64,000 bases of DNA. Origin: Pollenia angustigena (taxonomy: Eukaryota > Arthropoda > Insecta > Diptera > Polleniidae). The stretch lies in contig OV884059.1 of NCBI GenBank assembly GCA_930367215.1, positions 247,379,803 through 247,443,802 on the forward strand. Direction: 5' to 3'. The first letter of the stretch is position 1. Every line of letters begins with the position of its first letter. Under the pieces are notes generated by a model that searched no databases, was not told where the DNA came from, and worked only from the letters and a program-made list of their open reading frames with translations. This document shows, one piece after another, positions 35,058-45,789 of the stretch. The translations under genes and the position numbers were made by a program.

Positions 35058-35789
35058 ATTATTATTATATTTTATTTATTTTAACAAAATAAATTATATT
35101 TTTATGAATTGCATTTCATAAACTTATTTCTTAACTAATGAATACTAATCCCGATAATTCGTAATTCCCGATTATTCGTAATAAACTGTCGGTCCCTTGA
35201 AAAAATCTCGTAAATTCGTAAAATTTCCATACATTTTGGTCCCCTCGCTAATTCGTAATTTTTTTCAAATAAAATCTTCTTAACCTCTTATAAATCGTAA
35301 GTGTTTGCTATCTACTAAAGCCCTGCACGAATGCATTTGTTTCTTTTTCACATTTCTTCACACCAAGTTATTGTTGGGTGAAATACTGAGTTCTTTTTTT
35401 AAATCAATTCGATTGATACACAATGAAAAACCGAATCAATTTTAAAAAGGAGACAAGTGGTTCTTAGATAGATCAGGAGATGTGGCTTTTTTCAGTTTCA
35501 GTTTTGACCTGATTACTATTTTGACGAAATATTTCACACCTATTTAGTATTTGACGTCCTAGTACTACACGTAACCACTAGTTTTATTAAAAAATATTTG
35601 CTTTTTTACAAAGTTTAAATAGATCAAACATTATTTAACAGTTTTTAAATTAAATTATACATTTCTCTTCTTACAAATGAAGTCTAGTAAATCAATAGAA
35701 ATTGGTAAAGACAAAGCTAAAGTTGGATCACAGAAAGAAACCCCCTCGGAATAAATCAAGTTTTTTATGATAACTTTAAGTACGAGTCG
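35058..35789. other. Non-coding; Tigger-like AATTCGTAA motifs
   Basis: 35150-35270 repeats AATTCGTAATT/GATTATTCGTAAT, reminiscent of pogo/Tigger ends, but no partner end was found. Otherwise nothing. Confidence 0.4.
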
Positions 35790-36467
35790 CACTCAAAAAT
35801 TTAAGTACGAATGACCCTTAAACGTACTCAAAACAATCCTAAATGGGATTGCTTTCGAAAATCAATCTCGGAATTTCTTGAATTAAGTATAAAATTCTTA
35901 AATCAAGTAAAAAAATATTAAACTTTTCGTTGTGTTTAGCCCTCCGGCTTACGCATGTTTTGGTTTTCTATACACATTGCAAAAAGGTCTGGCCAGACTC
36001 ATGTGTATCACGAAGGGTTAACAAGTAAATTTGAACTCTTGCTTCTCATTTAGTTTATATTTTTGGTTAAATAAGTAAATAAGATTTCTAAAGTAAAAAC
36101 CATATCGGGCATGATGTCGGTTTTTTATCATTCTGTAAGGAGTCATTCGGTTAAGTAAATCAATCATAATAACTTTTTCTTTCTTATTTCTTTTTTGGTT
36201 TTTTTCAAGCACGAATTCGTGATAAAATTAACTTTATAATACTTGAATCAAGCGCATTTTGAGGTTACTTAAATCAATCTCATTTTCGGATTATTTCAAG
36301 GACAAAATCAGGATTGAATATGGATAATTTAAGTATTTTGCGATTGAAAATCCGTACTTGAATCAATCTTTCTGTACTTGATTCAAGAAAATCCGTACTC
36401 ACCGTACTATTAATAATACCGCTTCGGATTGATTTGAGTACGGATGAATGGATTTTTCTTTTGAGTG
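35790..36467. mobile_element. Inverted-repeat element with CACTCAAAA tips
   Basis: The left tip CACTCAAAAATTTAAGTACG and right tip GAGTACGGAT...TTTTGAGTG are inverses over the outer 9 bp and, more loosely, inward. Subterminal TTGAATCAA/AATCAATC and GTACTTGA motifs recur at both sides. About 678 bp; no clear duplication and no coding capacity. Confidence 0.55.
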
Positions 36468-36880
36468 ATAAATTTACTGGTCACGTTTTTTTTATAATTT
36501 CGTCAAATATTTGTTAGGTCTGAACATACCATTAGTTATACGGCTCAAAACATGTACATATATTTTTCATTTTATATTTTATTGATTATATATTTTCAAT
36601 TAAGCTCTAGGGTTTTTTTTAGAAAATAAAATTTTAATAATTATTTATTAAATTTTTTTCAATATTTCGCTATTTTATTTATTTCTTCACATAAAATTTC
36701 CCTGACAAAATAACTGGGAACCCTTTTAGCAACACCCTCCCGTTGTACATAACATTTTTTTTTTTTTACTTTTAAAGGGATTTTTTTATTTCTTTCTTTA
36801 TCTTATTTAACGTCCTTTTGATTGACGAACAAAATTAATTCATTTTATTAAGTACCATCATTACAGATATTCTTGCGTAA
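36468..36880. other. Non-coding spacer
   Basis: Nothing recognised. Confidence 0.4.
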
Positions 36881-37186
36881 ATGGGCAATATTCCTATATT
36901 TATTTCATTAAGCTTTCAATTGAAATTTAAAGAATATGAAGATTTTAAAGATGTTGATTTAATCCTCCACCGAAGATTATCATTTTTAAAATTTGTCGGT
37001 AGTGGACTTTATGTGGGACGCACGATAAATTATGAACCAATCTTTATTAAATCTCACAGCACAATTTCCAGTTATAACAAACAAACGTTTGCCAAATTTC
37101 AAAACAGTCTCATTAGAAGTTACGAGTTTATGCGTATTAAAAAGTTCTTTGAGAGTGGGTTTTATATGGAACCAATGGAAAACTAA
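36881..37186 (+). other. 101-codon orphan open frame
   Basis: An uninterrupted ATG frame with mixed composition (LSFQLKFKEYEDFKDVDLIL, VGRTINYEPIF). No domain is recognised, and there is no poly(A) signal or splice context that I can tie to it. It lies between a MITE and a gypsy relic. It may be chance or an unrecognised transposon fragment. Confidence 0.2.
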
Positions 37187-37449
37187 GAATCGCCCATCAC
37201 AAAAGTGTGATAAAACTCAAATAGACCAAATTATCATATAATCATTATTCGAAATAAAACGTCACTTAATTTCTTTATAACTTTTAACGGTCCATCCCTG
37301 TGTATATGTGGTTTAGCAAATAATCGTTCCTTTCGTTGTGGATTAAAAAGCAAAAAAACTGGAAATTAGAACATTCACGTACGAATTTACGACGTTCGTA
37401 AGGATTTCTCTGTTTCAAGGCTGATACCTCCTTATCTTTGCACTACCAC

Positions 37450-37815
37450 TAGAGTTACACTGCTGGAGTGACGCACAACCTTTGCTTGTTGTACCCCTGG
37501 CTGCAACACTTTGGACGGACAGTTTTCTACCCAGTCCGTCACTTATTGTTTACATCCAACTAACTTGAAGAGTTCCCTCATTCTTCTGACGGGTTTCTTT
37601 ACACTTAGATGACCACCGCAAGTACGGTTACGGATTTCCCCCACTACTTCGTATACTTAAGAAGACGGTACTACTATCAGGCTTCTAACTGCCTTGCCAT
37701 CGGTGCTTTCCCCTGTACGGTATAGGCAACTATTTGTCATTTAAAAACTCTTCCATTGTACCCAACACGCTTTAATCAGTGCATCTTTGGATGCAATTTC
37801 TTTAAAAGTTGCTCT
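37450..37815 (-). pseudogene. Ty3/gypsy pol relic, integrase zinc-finger region
   Basis: The minus strand reads KDALIKACWVQWKSF (about 37785-37740), LYRTGESTDGKAVRSLIVVP (about 37720-37660) and then, after small frame breaks, GGHLSVKKPVRRMRELFKL, VGCKQ-stop-VTDWVENCPS (about 37620-37520). This is the end of the RNase H/linker and the H-H-C-C integrase domain of Ty3/gypsy elements (GGHLGVxKT...YWxGC...VxxWxxxC). At least one stop and several frameshifts show it is dead. No LTRs were found nearby. An old, fragmentary insertion. Confidence 0.75.
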
Positions 37816-37964
37816 CTTGGCCCTCATAACTTCTTAAATTGATTTTTACAAAATTTCGTCACATTATCTTTACGATATTAGGCGCATTAACGTATTATTC
37901 CGAAGTGCGCTTCATATGACCCCTATTAAACACTTTGAAAACGGTTCAGTTGAAGAAATGGCCT

Positions 37965-38095
37965 AAGCAACCTGTGAAATGCGCAAAGGAGTAGCTTATC
38001 CCTTCAACAATAAATTTCAGCGTTTTTATCAAGAATAAAAATTGGGAATTAAGCACGACAAACTAAATCTTGTAAATTAAAAATTTTGTATTCCA
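37965..38095 (-). repeat. Dispersed repeat R1, copy 3 (truncated)
   Basis: Inverse orientation; matches the part from GGCCTAAGCAACC to GGGAATTAAGCACG and the TTTTGTATTCC tail. It is cut at the GGCC core on the left. Confidence 0.7.
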
Positions 38096-38296
38096 AAAAA
38101 AAATTACTTTGATTTTGCAATACCTTAATAAACAATAATAACAAATTTTTTTTAAATTTTACTCACTGGCTCAATCGCCCTCACAAACAAACCCCACCCG
38201 TTCACTTATCAGACTGTCTCTGCCAGACAGCAGAGAGTTGTTTATTGAACGATTGTAAAACAGGATATAAAATTGTTTCTTCAAACAAAACATTGA

Positions 38297-38350
38297 CACT
38301 TACCTGCAAAGAGAAAACAAAAGAAAGGGAATGAGAGAATGAAGAAGTTT
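38297..38350 (-). promoter_or_regulatory. Strong recursive splice site (ratchet point)
   Basis: On the minus strand a pyrimidine tract of about 40 nt (CTTCTTCATTCTCTCATTCC, then CTTTCTTTTGTTTTCTCTTTGCAG-type sequence) ends in CAG at 38304 and is joined directly to GTAAGTG (38303-38297). A perfect 3' splice site fused to a perfect 5' splice site, with no exon between, is the definition of a recursive splice site in long fly introns. Sequence around it looks unique. It implies a host gene transcribed on the minus strand whose intron spans this point. It could also be the boundary of a very small cryptic exon. Confidence 0.7.
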
Positions 38351-38436
38351 TAAAAAATTTTTGGCGTTTAAAAAGAAAAAAATATGTATTTTAAAATTCA
38401 GAACACACAACTATTAATAAAAAATTTAAATATTTG

Positions 38437-38730
38437 TTAAAAGCAAAAACAGTATTGAAAAAAATAAAAGGGGCAATATCCTGCTTCACAATAACATGCC
38501 GTAGACAATTTTTGCATTGAACTTTCAGTGATCCAACTTACTGTAAAATTCTTTAATAGAACAGCTTTGGGGAATCCAAAAAAATAAAATTGGGTCATAA
38601 AAATCAACAAATAACCAGGAGATGTGCCAAAGAGTTGAAGAGCATTGTACTCAATTTCGCTAGATACCTGCGCCAACCTCGCGAACTCAATGAAGCGATG
38701 ATGCGAAGAAGTAATTCAAATAAAAGGAGC
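38437..38730 (-). other. Orphan open frame, possible cryptic exon
   Basis: The minus-strand frame is open from about 38727 to 38437 (IEFARLAQVSSEIEYNAL, LFGTSPGYLLIFMTQFYFFG...). Its composition is more protein-like than most frames here, and a GTAAGT donor-like site lies in it at about 38540 (ACA|GTAAGTT). No family is recognised. It lies just upstream, in transcript order, of the ratchet point. Chance is still quite possible. Confidence 0.2.
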
Positions 38731-39558
38731 TTCTACCTAAATATGTGGAATAATATTTGGGTTTGATAGCTAACCCCCCGTTTCAACATGCAAGTACAAG
38801 TTCGAAAAACTCAATAGAATTTGCTTGCAAGTAAATTTTTAACACTTGTCGCAAGTAAAATGACAAATGGAAAAACAGTGTTACGTGGATGAGTTTTGTA
38901 TCAATTAACTAGTACTTACACTTATAAAATTATTACAGTAACTGATTGTGGGTTATTAAATTCGTTTTCCGTACTGTTAAATTTTAATAAAAATATAGTT
39001 ATTTTACGAATAATTTTATTTTTTAACATTTTTGTTTGTTATTCAAAAAACAAACTACCAAAAAATAATGTTTGTTCGATTTTATTTTTTTATGTAGTTT
39101 GATTTTTGTCGGTTAAAATGTATTTTTTAAAAGTAAAAACTATTCAATTTTAAGGAATATGATGTTCAATAAATAAAAAATTTAAAAATGACTGTAAAAA
39201 TCATTTGTTTTAAATAAAATGTAAATGATCCGTTTTTTAAATGAATTTTAATTTGTTTAAAATGAATTTTCGTTTGAATTTAACTACATAATATTTTGAG
39301 TGTAGTAAAATAAAAGTTATGCTTATAGCTGATTTCTGTGTAATTATAAAAAATTATAAATTAAACATAAATTTTAGGCATTTAGAAAAAAAATTTAATC
39401 AAAATATTCTTTTTAGTAGTAGAAATGCAGTAAAGTAAGTGAAAGAACTCTCAACAACTTTTATAAAAAAAAAAAATTTCAAGTGCCACGGCATTCCCTT
39501 ACTACGAAGCAGGTTTGTAAGGGAGAATACTAAAAAATAACTGTATCATTAACATTCA
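38731..39558. other. Non-coding spacer
   Basis: AT-rich; nothing recognised. Confidence 0.4.
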
Positions 39559-39889
39559 TGGCCGTTTTCTTATTACACGATTATCTCTTTTCCCACCGAA
39601 AAACTGCACATTAAAGAAATTTGGTTTTCTCAATGTCTAATTTGCTTCTATTCTGTCGCAAAGCTAACCAGCACTCATCTGCCAATTAGTCATTTTCCTT
39701 TTATTTGCCGTACAGATAAATTCAATCAGCTGACTCCCAGCTTTAACATATATTTTGAGAGGTGTTGCCAGGTAAAACAATGTTTTTGTCGGTATATTGA
39801 GAAACCCAAAATCGTTAACGGACAGTTTATCGCTCTAATAAATTTTTGTTGACATTAACCAGTTTATCGATACATTGAGAAAATGGCCA
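39559..39889. mobile_element. PIF/Harbinger-like MITE, family F copy 1
   Basis: Tips TGGCCGTTTTCTTA and the inverse TGAGAAAATGGCCA, with 3-bp flanks TCA/TCA (39556-39558, 39890-39892). It aligns end to end with 52443-52780 (for example AAACTGCACATTAAAGAAAT and AATCGTTAACGGACAGTTTA). 331 bp, non-coding. The 3-bp duplication in both copies supports PIF/Harbinger. Confidence 0.88.
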
Positions 39890-39894
39890 TCAGT

Positions 39895-40070
39895 GTGTAA
39901 AGTTGATCGTTATATCCAACAATTTTAATATGCGCTTTATGTGTCAAAAATGTATTGCTTCAAAGTGGGAACTCCCCATATAAAATTCATGTCTTCCGTA
40001 AGCGCAATGGTAAGCGAAACTTTTACGTTTTTCCCTTACAAACCTGCTTCATTGGAAGCTCCATTTTTTT
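39895..40070. repeat. Dispersed repeat S, uninterrupted copy
   Basis: Matches the flanks of the hAT MITE at 16137-16340 and so gives the empty site. It directly abuts MITE F copy 1. Confidence 0.7.
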
Positions 40071-41341
40071 ATTGGGAAGTAAGCTTTAAAGTACACCTTT
40101 GATATGAGAAAAATTAACTTGTTAACTTTAAAATTGTTTTTCTCCAAAACTCATTTTTGCCCAGAGGTCCCTTTTAACTGAAATTGTCACATGTACGTTT
40201 AATTTTTGTGAATTAACCAATCAATTTTTTTTTTAAGTCAATCGTAAATAACATGTTTGTTATGTATCACTTTTAAAAATTTTAAACTAAAATCATTCAT
40301 TAAAAATCGTTACCTCTTAACTGAACTTTATTATGATAGAACACATTTTTGAATAACAAACGGTTTATTAAACATTCTTGATTAAAGAAAATCCACCTAC
40401 ATGGTCTTCTAAACTATAAACCATTAAGTCACAATTAACATTATACGATTTTTGTCGATGCGATTGTTGTCGTTTCTTCTTTGAAGTCTGTCTGAATGAT
40501 CTTTTTAATTACTCCAAAAATATGTTAAAACTACATTAAAGCAATCATAATACAAGGCGCAAATAAATTAAACAAAAACGAAAATAAAAATTACAATTTA
40601 ATAAAGTAAAAAGCCCAGTAAAGTTGTATTTAATCTCAAGACTATAAAAAAATACTTTTTTTAAATTTTTTAAAGGTGCTTCATTTCAACTCGCTGCATA
40701 AATATTCTCAAAATTTTTCTAACCGACTACAAAAAATATGATGTGAAAACAAAATATTTCAAGAGCCAACGATGTTTTCTTGCATATTTTCTAGGTTTTT
40801 TCTTTTTTACACTCAACAATCATTCAACTCTGTTTTTCATTCCACTTATTTCATTTTTGTTTTTTTTTTATTCGAGCCCATGCCATTATTTTTCGGTTTA
40901 CTTGTTATTTCATTTTGATGATGATGCTGGACTTTGAATCTTTATGGAGTTTGATTGCCAGTGGGAGCCGTTGGAAAAAAAATACAATTGAGATTAAAAA
41001 AAACTTGCAGGAGAGAGATGAATCAAGAAAGAATAATTATAATTTGCTAGACATTTCAGTTAAATAAATACAAATAAATTGAAAGGGCTTCGTATATTTG
41101 AATTAAGTTAAAAAAATATATAGAAAATTTGAAAACTTTGTATTTACGAGTTTCATTGAATTATCATACATTTAATAGATTAATATTCGCTTAAAAGGCT
41201 CTGCGAAATGGGGCCCCCGAAATATTTATTAATAAAATTTGCAGCTGGGTTTGTTTGACGGAATGTTAAGTTTATTAAATTTTTATCTTTTATTGTATTT
41301 GTTCCAAATACAATTTGATTACCGAGCTAAATAAGTTTAGT
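40071..41341. other. Non-coding spacer
   Basis: No gene supported. A lone CCCAGTAAAGTTG motif (40616) resembles the CCCAG-type MITE tips. Confidence 0.45.
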
Positions 41342-41425
41342 AGATATTTAGTCCATGGCGAGAATGGAACCCACAACCCGCTTAATGGGAGACTAGTTCA
41401 CTACCAGTTAGTCCGCTACCTACAA
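41342..41425 (-). repeat. tRNA-derived SINE head
   Basis: The minus strand reads GTAGCGGACTAACTGGTAGT (A-box region), then CCCATTAAGCGGGTTGTGGG and GGGTTCCATTCTCGCCATGG, a close relative of the pol III B box and T arm (GGTTCGAATCCCGCC). Spacing is about right for a tRNA-like 5' module of a SINE. The 3' body and tail are not identified. A functional tRNA is unlikely because the acceptor stem does not pair. Confidence 0.45.
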
Positions 41426-41559
41426 TGACAGTCCACAACTGAAATTACTGCCTATTTTCGATGTTCGAAATAATTCTTTCTTTCGTAAAACTACATTTAT
41501 AACAAAAACAAAGTTACAGTACTCCAAATATGTAGAAATCTGTATTGTGCCACGCCCAA

Positions 41560-42862
41560 AAAATAGGAAAATCGGTTCAGTAGTTTAGGAGTCTATAGGG
41601 AACAAAGTTACATACGCTTTTTCATGTATATGTATATTATTTATTGGTCCCCTACACCTTCCCCCTTTATTTTTTGTGTGTTTTTTATACAAAGGTGTAG
41701 TTTATCATAAGAGTGGGTCCTACAAAGCTTGAAGAGTTATTCGGTATGTAATAGTTTCGTTCTATTAGGGGGTTCTGCTCCTCCTCCGTCCACCAAGCCC
41801 ATTTTTATTTTGAAATTAATAGTTTACCATAGTAGTGGCTTTCATCAGGTTTGCAGGCTCTCGCTTTAATAGTTCTTCAGTTACACAATATTTAATATAT
41901 GCATCCCATGGGGGTTTTGCTACCCATGTGCCTACCCTCTTTATTTTTATTTTCAAGGGTGTAGTTTACCATAAGAATGACTCCTACCAAGTTGAAACGT
42001 TCTCACTAAAACAGTTCTTAAGATATGCGATATTTAACATTGGCGTCCTATGGGGGCCACTACTTCCCCTGTTGCTATCTTTTTTCATTTTCGAGGCGCA
42101 GAAGACGGAAGAGTTTGTGTTTTTTTGTCTCTTTCAAAGAAAGCTGCCCTATTGCATTTCTCTTTTCATCATCGCCTATGCCGCAATACAATGAACACAA
42201 ATTTATTTAGTTAAGATTTATTTGCAAAACTGTAAAAATTAACTCTTAAGTTCACCACAACATTATAAAACAAAACAATATTACTAAATACATTTTTTTG
42301 CACAAAACACAACGTTTGCTGAACTAATGCATTTGTTTAACGTGGTTTGTGTTTTGTTATTTTTGTTTTGATCACGCCATTTGTGTTGATTCTTGCGCCC
42401 TGCTTTTACACCTTGCCACTTCACTACCAAAAAAGCTTTTTGTCTCTTTCTTCGAAAGCTGCCCTCGCAACTGATTTGGGCCTTTTTCACACGTCACTTT
42501 TTACAGTTCTGTGTATTCTGTGTTCAGAACTGAACATGTTAAAAGCAGATGTGGGTAAGGGTTGTTTTAACATTCCTTCCCAATGCACACATGCGTAGAT
42601 AAAATAAATTATATTTAGTTAAAATATTTTCAAACACTTGTGTTTTCATTGGTGTAGCGGCAGATACGCGATACTTATCATTGGCATCCTATGGAGGGAC
42701 CACTTCCCCTCCCCTGTCGTAAAAATAGGTAGCCTATTTTTATTTTCGGGGCTCACGTAATATAACTGTAACAATTTCAGGAAAATCAGTTCAGTCTTTT
42801 AGGAGTCTACAAGACAACAAACAAACAGAAAAATATTTTTCATTTTATATATAAAGATAGAA
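41560..42862 (-). mobile_element. Helitron-related element with 140-bp tandem units
   Basis: Three full and one partial tandem unit of about 140 bp start near 41692, 41817, 41958 and 42650. Each reads GTGTAGTTTACCATAAGA..., then TATTTAACATTGGCATCCTA, TGGGGG...CTTCCCCT and TTTTTATTTTC. The right flank ends in CATTTTATATATAAAGA, which on the minus strand begins TCTTTATATATAAAATG after an A, as Helitron 5' ends do. AAAATCGGTTCAGTAGTTTA at 41570 and AAAATCAGTTCAGTCTTTTA at 42781 are duplicated terminal segments. About 550 bp (42097-42645) interrupts the fourth unit and carries a direct pair of TTGTCTCTTTC...GAAAGCTGCCCT. No Rep/helicase. Confidence 0.5.
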
Positions 42863-43898
42863 GAGATAGATTGTTACGAAAGTAACTTTAATTAAGAATA
42901 AGGCCCCTATTGCGGTTTTGTAATTTCTTAATTTTTGTATTATGGTTTACAACTTTGCTAAATTGCGGTGAACAAAAACATAACATAACTGATCAAAACC
43001 AGTTGTCTTTATTACAACTCAACTGAGTTGAAAATGTTCGAGAATTTTCCCTATTTTTGCAAATGTTTCCGAATTTTCGCAATTTTGGCTCTTTGAGGCG
43101 TTCGCCTTAAATGGCACATTTTCGCGAATTTTCGCTATTTTAGGAAACTTTTCCGAGCTTTCGCGTTAAATTTACTAATAATTTTGCATTTTTTATTTTA
43201 AGCGTTTTCAATAAATATGTTTACATTTCTTTTAAAACTTCATTAACTTTCATTTGAGTCGTCGCAAAATTTCCTGTCGACTAAAACGGGGATAATACTA
43301 CTCGACGTTGACTTACATAAAAGCGCCTTAGAAAATATCAATTGACTGTCAATAGTCATCGATAATTGCCAACAACGACTCAGAAAATACCATTACTGTT
43401 CAGGTGCCGTCGACTTTCATAATAGGGGTGAATATGAATTTCTGTAGAAAGCAACAACAGAAATATAAAATTTTTAGACATTGTTTTTGCTTCCAATGTA
43501 ACTTTTGGCGTTGCGTTGCGTTTTACATAATTACTGCCTAAATATTTAAATACTTACAATTACACTGTGTCACAAATTTCCAACAAAGTCGTGACCAAAT
43601 GAATCTGACACCTAATCTTTATGTTAAATTGTCCGCAAAAAAAAACAAATTGAAAAGAGCAAACTTGCACAAAAATCATCAAATTTATAATGAAGTTTGA
43701 AATTGTGTCCACTATAACTCTGTCATTTATAGACTCATCTTCACAAACGACCCATGGTTAATTTAGGAATTAACCTTTCATTAAAAAAAAAGAAATACAT
43801 AATCCGTTTGAAATTTTTTGAAGATATTTGCATTTCAGTCACATCATCTTTTTTAAAAACACAAATAACGGTTATTTTGGAATATCTCAAAAACTGTT
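42863..43898. other. Non-coding; repeat shared with 48.9 kb
   Basis: The stretch CTATTTTTGCAAATGTTTCC plus GCTCTTTGAGGC (43048-43110) recurs in altered form at 48885-48970. Nothing else recognised. Confidence 0.4.
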
Positions 43899-44393
43899 TT
43901 GGCAATTCTGACTTCATATTTGGATTCAGCGGACAATTTTTTCATTTGGTTAAAGAACTGTCACGTATTGTTATTATTCGATTATAATGATGTGTGTAAT
44001 AAATACAAATATGGATCATGTTCAATTATAAAGTTATGTAATGAGGGTTATTTTCATGTAAATATTATTAAGGGTGTGAAGTTAAATACGCCAGTTAAAT
44101 ACGTCCCAGTTATTTTAAATACGTTCCACACGCTGTTAAACGTTGCTAAAACAAACAAATTTTATTTTGTAAATTCTCACAATTTTTTAAAGGCACCATT
44201 TTTGTTTAGCCCAAAAAGGTGTACAAAAGTCTACAAAGCAAGTGTACTAGTAAATATTGTTGAAGCATTAGAAGATTTGTTTGACAATTCTAAATTATTG
44301 TTTATGAATGTCAGCTGTTCGGGTATCAGGAATGCAAACGCCATACACGTTGCAAAAACTCTATATATTTTTAGTATTGCTCAAAAGCAATGA
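43899..44393 (+). other. 164-codon orphan open frame
   Basis: The longest frame outside transposase. It is uninterrupted, rich in I, L, F, K and N as expected for AT-rich DNA, but with protein-like stretches (NIVEALEDLFDNSKLL, HVAKTLYIFSIAQKQ). CNKYKYGSC...C...H near residue 33 loosely resembles a CCCH zinc finger, but the last spacing is wrong. No family assigned. Could be a relic or chance. Confidence 0.25.
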
Positions 44394-45401
44394 AGTAAGA
44401 ACTGCAATTCTTTGTTTTTTGTTGTTCGATTTTAAAGAGAAACTACAATAGTTTGCTATTATTATTATTGAGGTTTTTGTTTTCCTCACGGGCTAATTCT
44501 GATCAATAATTTGTTAACAAATGTAAATAAAAAAAATTTACGGTAATTCTATTTGTTTTTTCCTAACGCTTTTCATCTTTGATCTGCAGAACTTTCGTGA
44601 TAAGATTTGTCGCTGTGTTCGTTTTTTAATGGTTGCTTTGAGTAAAAATTTATCATTATGCCGTTGGTTTTGTGTATTTGCATTTGCACTTTCGCAAGAC
44701 CATTTGCATAAAACACTGAACTCCGCTACTATAATTTTTTTTTTTAGGGATTTTTCATTACTAAATTTATTAAATATTTTTTAAAAGTTTTGAATTTTAA
44801 ATAAAAAGTATTCAATTCACAATTCAAATTAATTGATTAATCAACTTTTTCATAAATAAGAATTGCGATTAATTGATTTATCCGTAAAGTGACTAATTAA
44901 AAAGTTTGATTATTCGATTAATCGTGCTTCCCTTATTTCGAGGTAAAAAAAATAATAAAGTTATGGTTATGAAAATGTAATAAAAAAAATTTGTTATGAT
45001 AAATAATAAAAAAAGCCCATTTAAAAATATTAACCCTCATTAAAAGTGTTGTTGATTTTGTAGCTTCCCAGTGGATTGAAGTAAAGAGGGCTACAACATG
45101 TGCATAAGAAACTGAACTCAACGGTATTCAATGACTTTGAAGTGCCTTTAAAAAAAATGTGTAAAATAATAGTATTCAGGGACATGTTTGCATACACAAA
45201 CCTGTGTTTGAATTTACACAGGATAAGAAAAAAGCAGCGTATACCAACATCAGCCATAGACAGAAATCAGGTTCATTTAACAGTTTTGTGGTATGCCACA
45301 CAAAACGACACAAAAAGGGTTCAAAAGTGACTGATTGTGCTGTTTTTACCATTTATTTTTTTACATACATACATGTACGTAGTTTACATATATGTACATT
45401 A
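44394..45401. other. Non-coding; hAT-like ATTAATCG motifs
   Basis: 44830-44937 repeats GATTAATTGATTAATC and ends ATTAATCGTGCTTCCCTTA. This resembles one subterminal end of the hAT at 10410-11508; no partner tip was found. Otherwise nothing. Confidence 0.4.
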
Positions 45402-45787
45402 GGGCGGGTCAATTGATTCTGGACAAAGAAAACTGAAATGAAACTGATAATTCTGAAAAAAATTCCAAAGAAACTTTGTTCTAAATCAATGGAGCCTCCG
45501 AATTCTCAAGAGTTTGTATAATATTTTTGTACCTTCTAGTTTTTGCATTTTTATCCGCAAATATTCTTACTAGTTATTGTGATTCCCTTTAAAAGCACAT
45601 TAGCATTAATTTTGACTTCCATATTGTCTCCCAAAATATTATTGTTTTCTTAAAATAATTATAACATTTCAGAGTTTAATAAACATTTCAGAAAAATTGT
45701 TTATTTGAAACATTTTTTTTGTTGGAATTTTCCGCAAATTACGTTTCTGTTATACTTTTGGTTAACAAAATAAAATTGACCCGCCCT
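45402..45787. mobile_element. TA-flanked MITE with GGGCGGGTCAATT tips
   Basis: Tips GGGCGGGTCAATT and AATTGACCCGCCC are exact inverses, flanked by TA (45400-45401, 45788-45789). 386 bp, non-coding. The TA duplication points to Tc1/mariner-like mobilisation. Confidence 0.85.
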
Positions 45788-45789
45788 AA

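Noticed and set aside
39760..39785. CCAGGTAAAA as a donor or ratchet site
   Set aside because: It is inside MITE family F, has no pyrimidine tract, and is changed in the other copy.
41342..41425. Functional tRNA gene
   Set aside because: A good B-box-like arm, but the ends do not pair; treated as a SINE head.
42903..43428. Possible element with GCCCCTATT / AATAGGGGT tips
   Set aside because: Only about 9-10 bp pair and no duplication or inner pairing supports it.
43899..43990. CCCH zinc finger in the orphan frame
   Set aside because: The final C-to-H spacing is five residues instead of three, and there is no second finger or flanking conservation.
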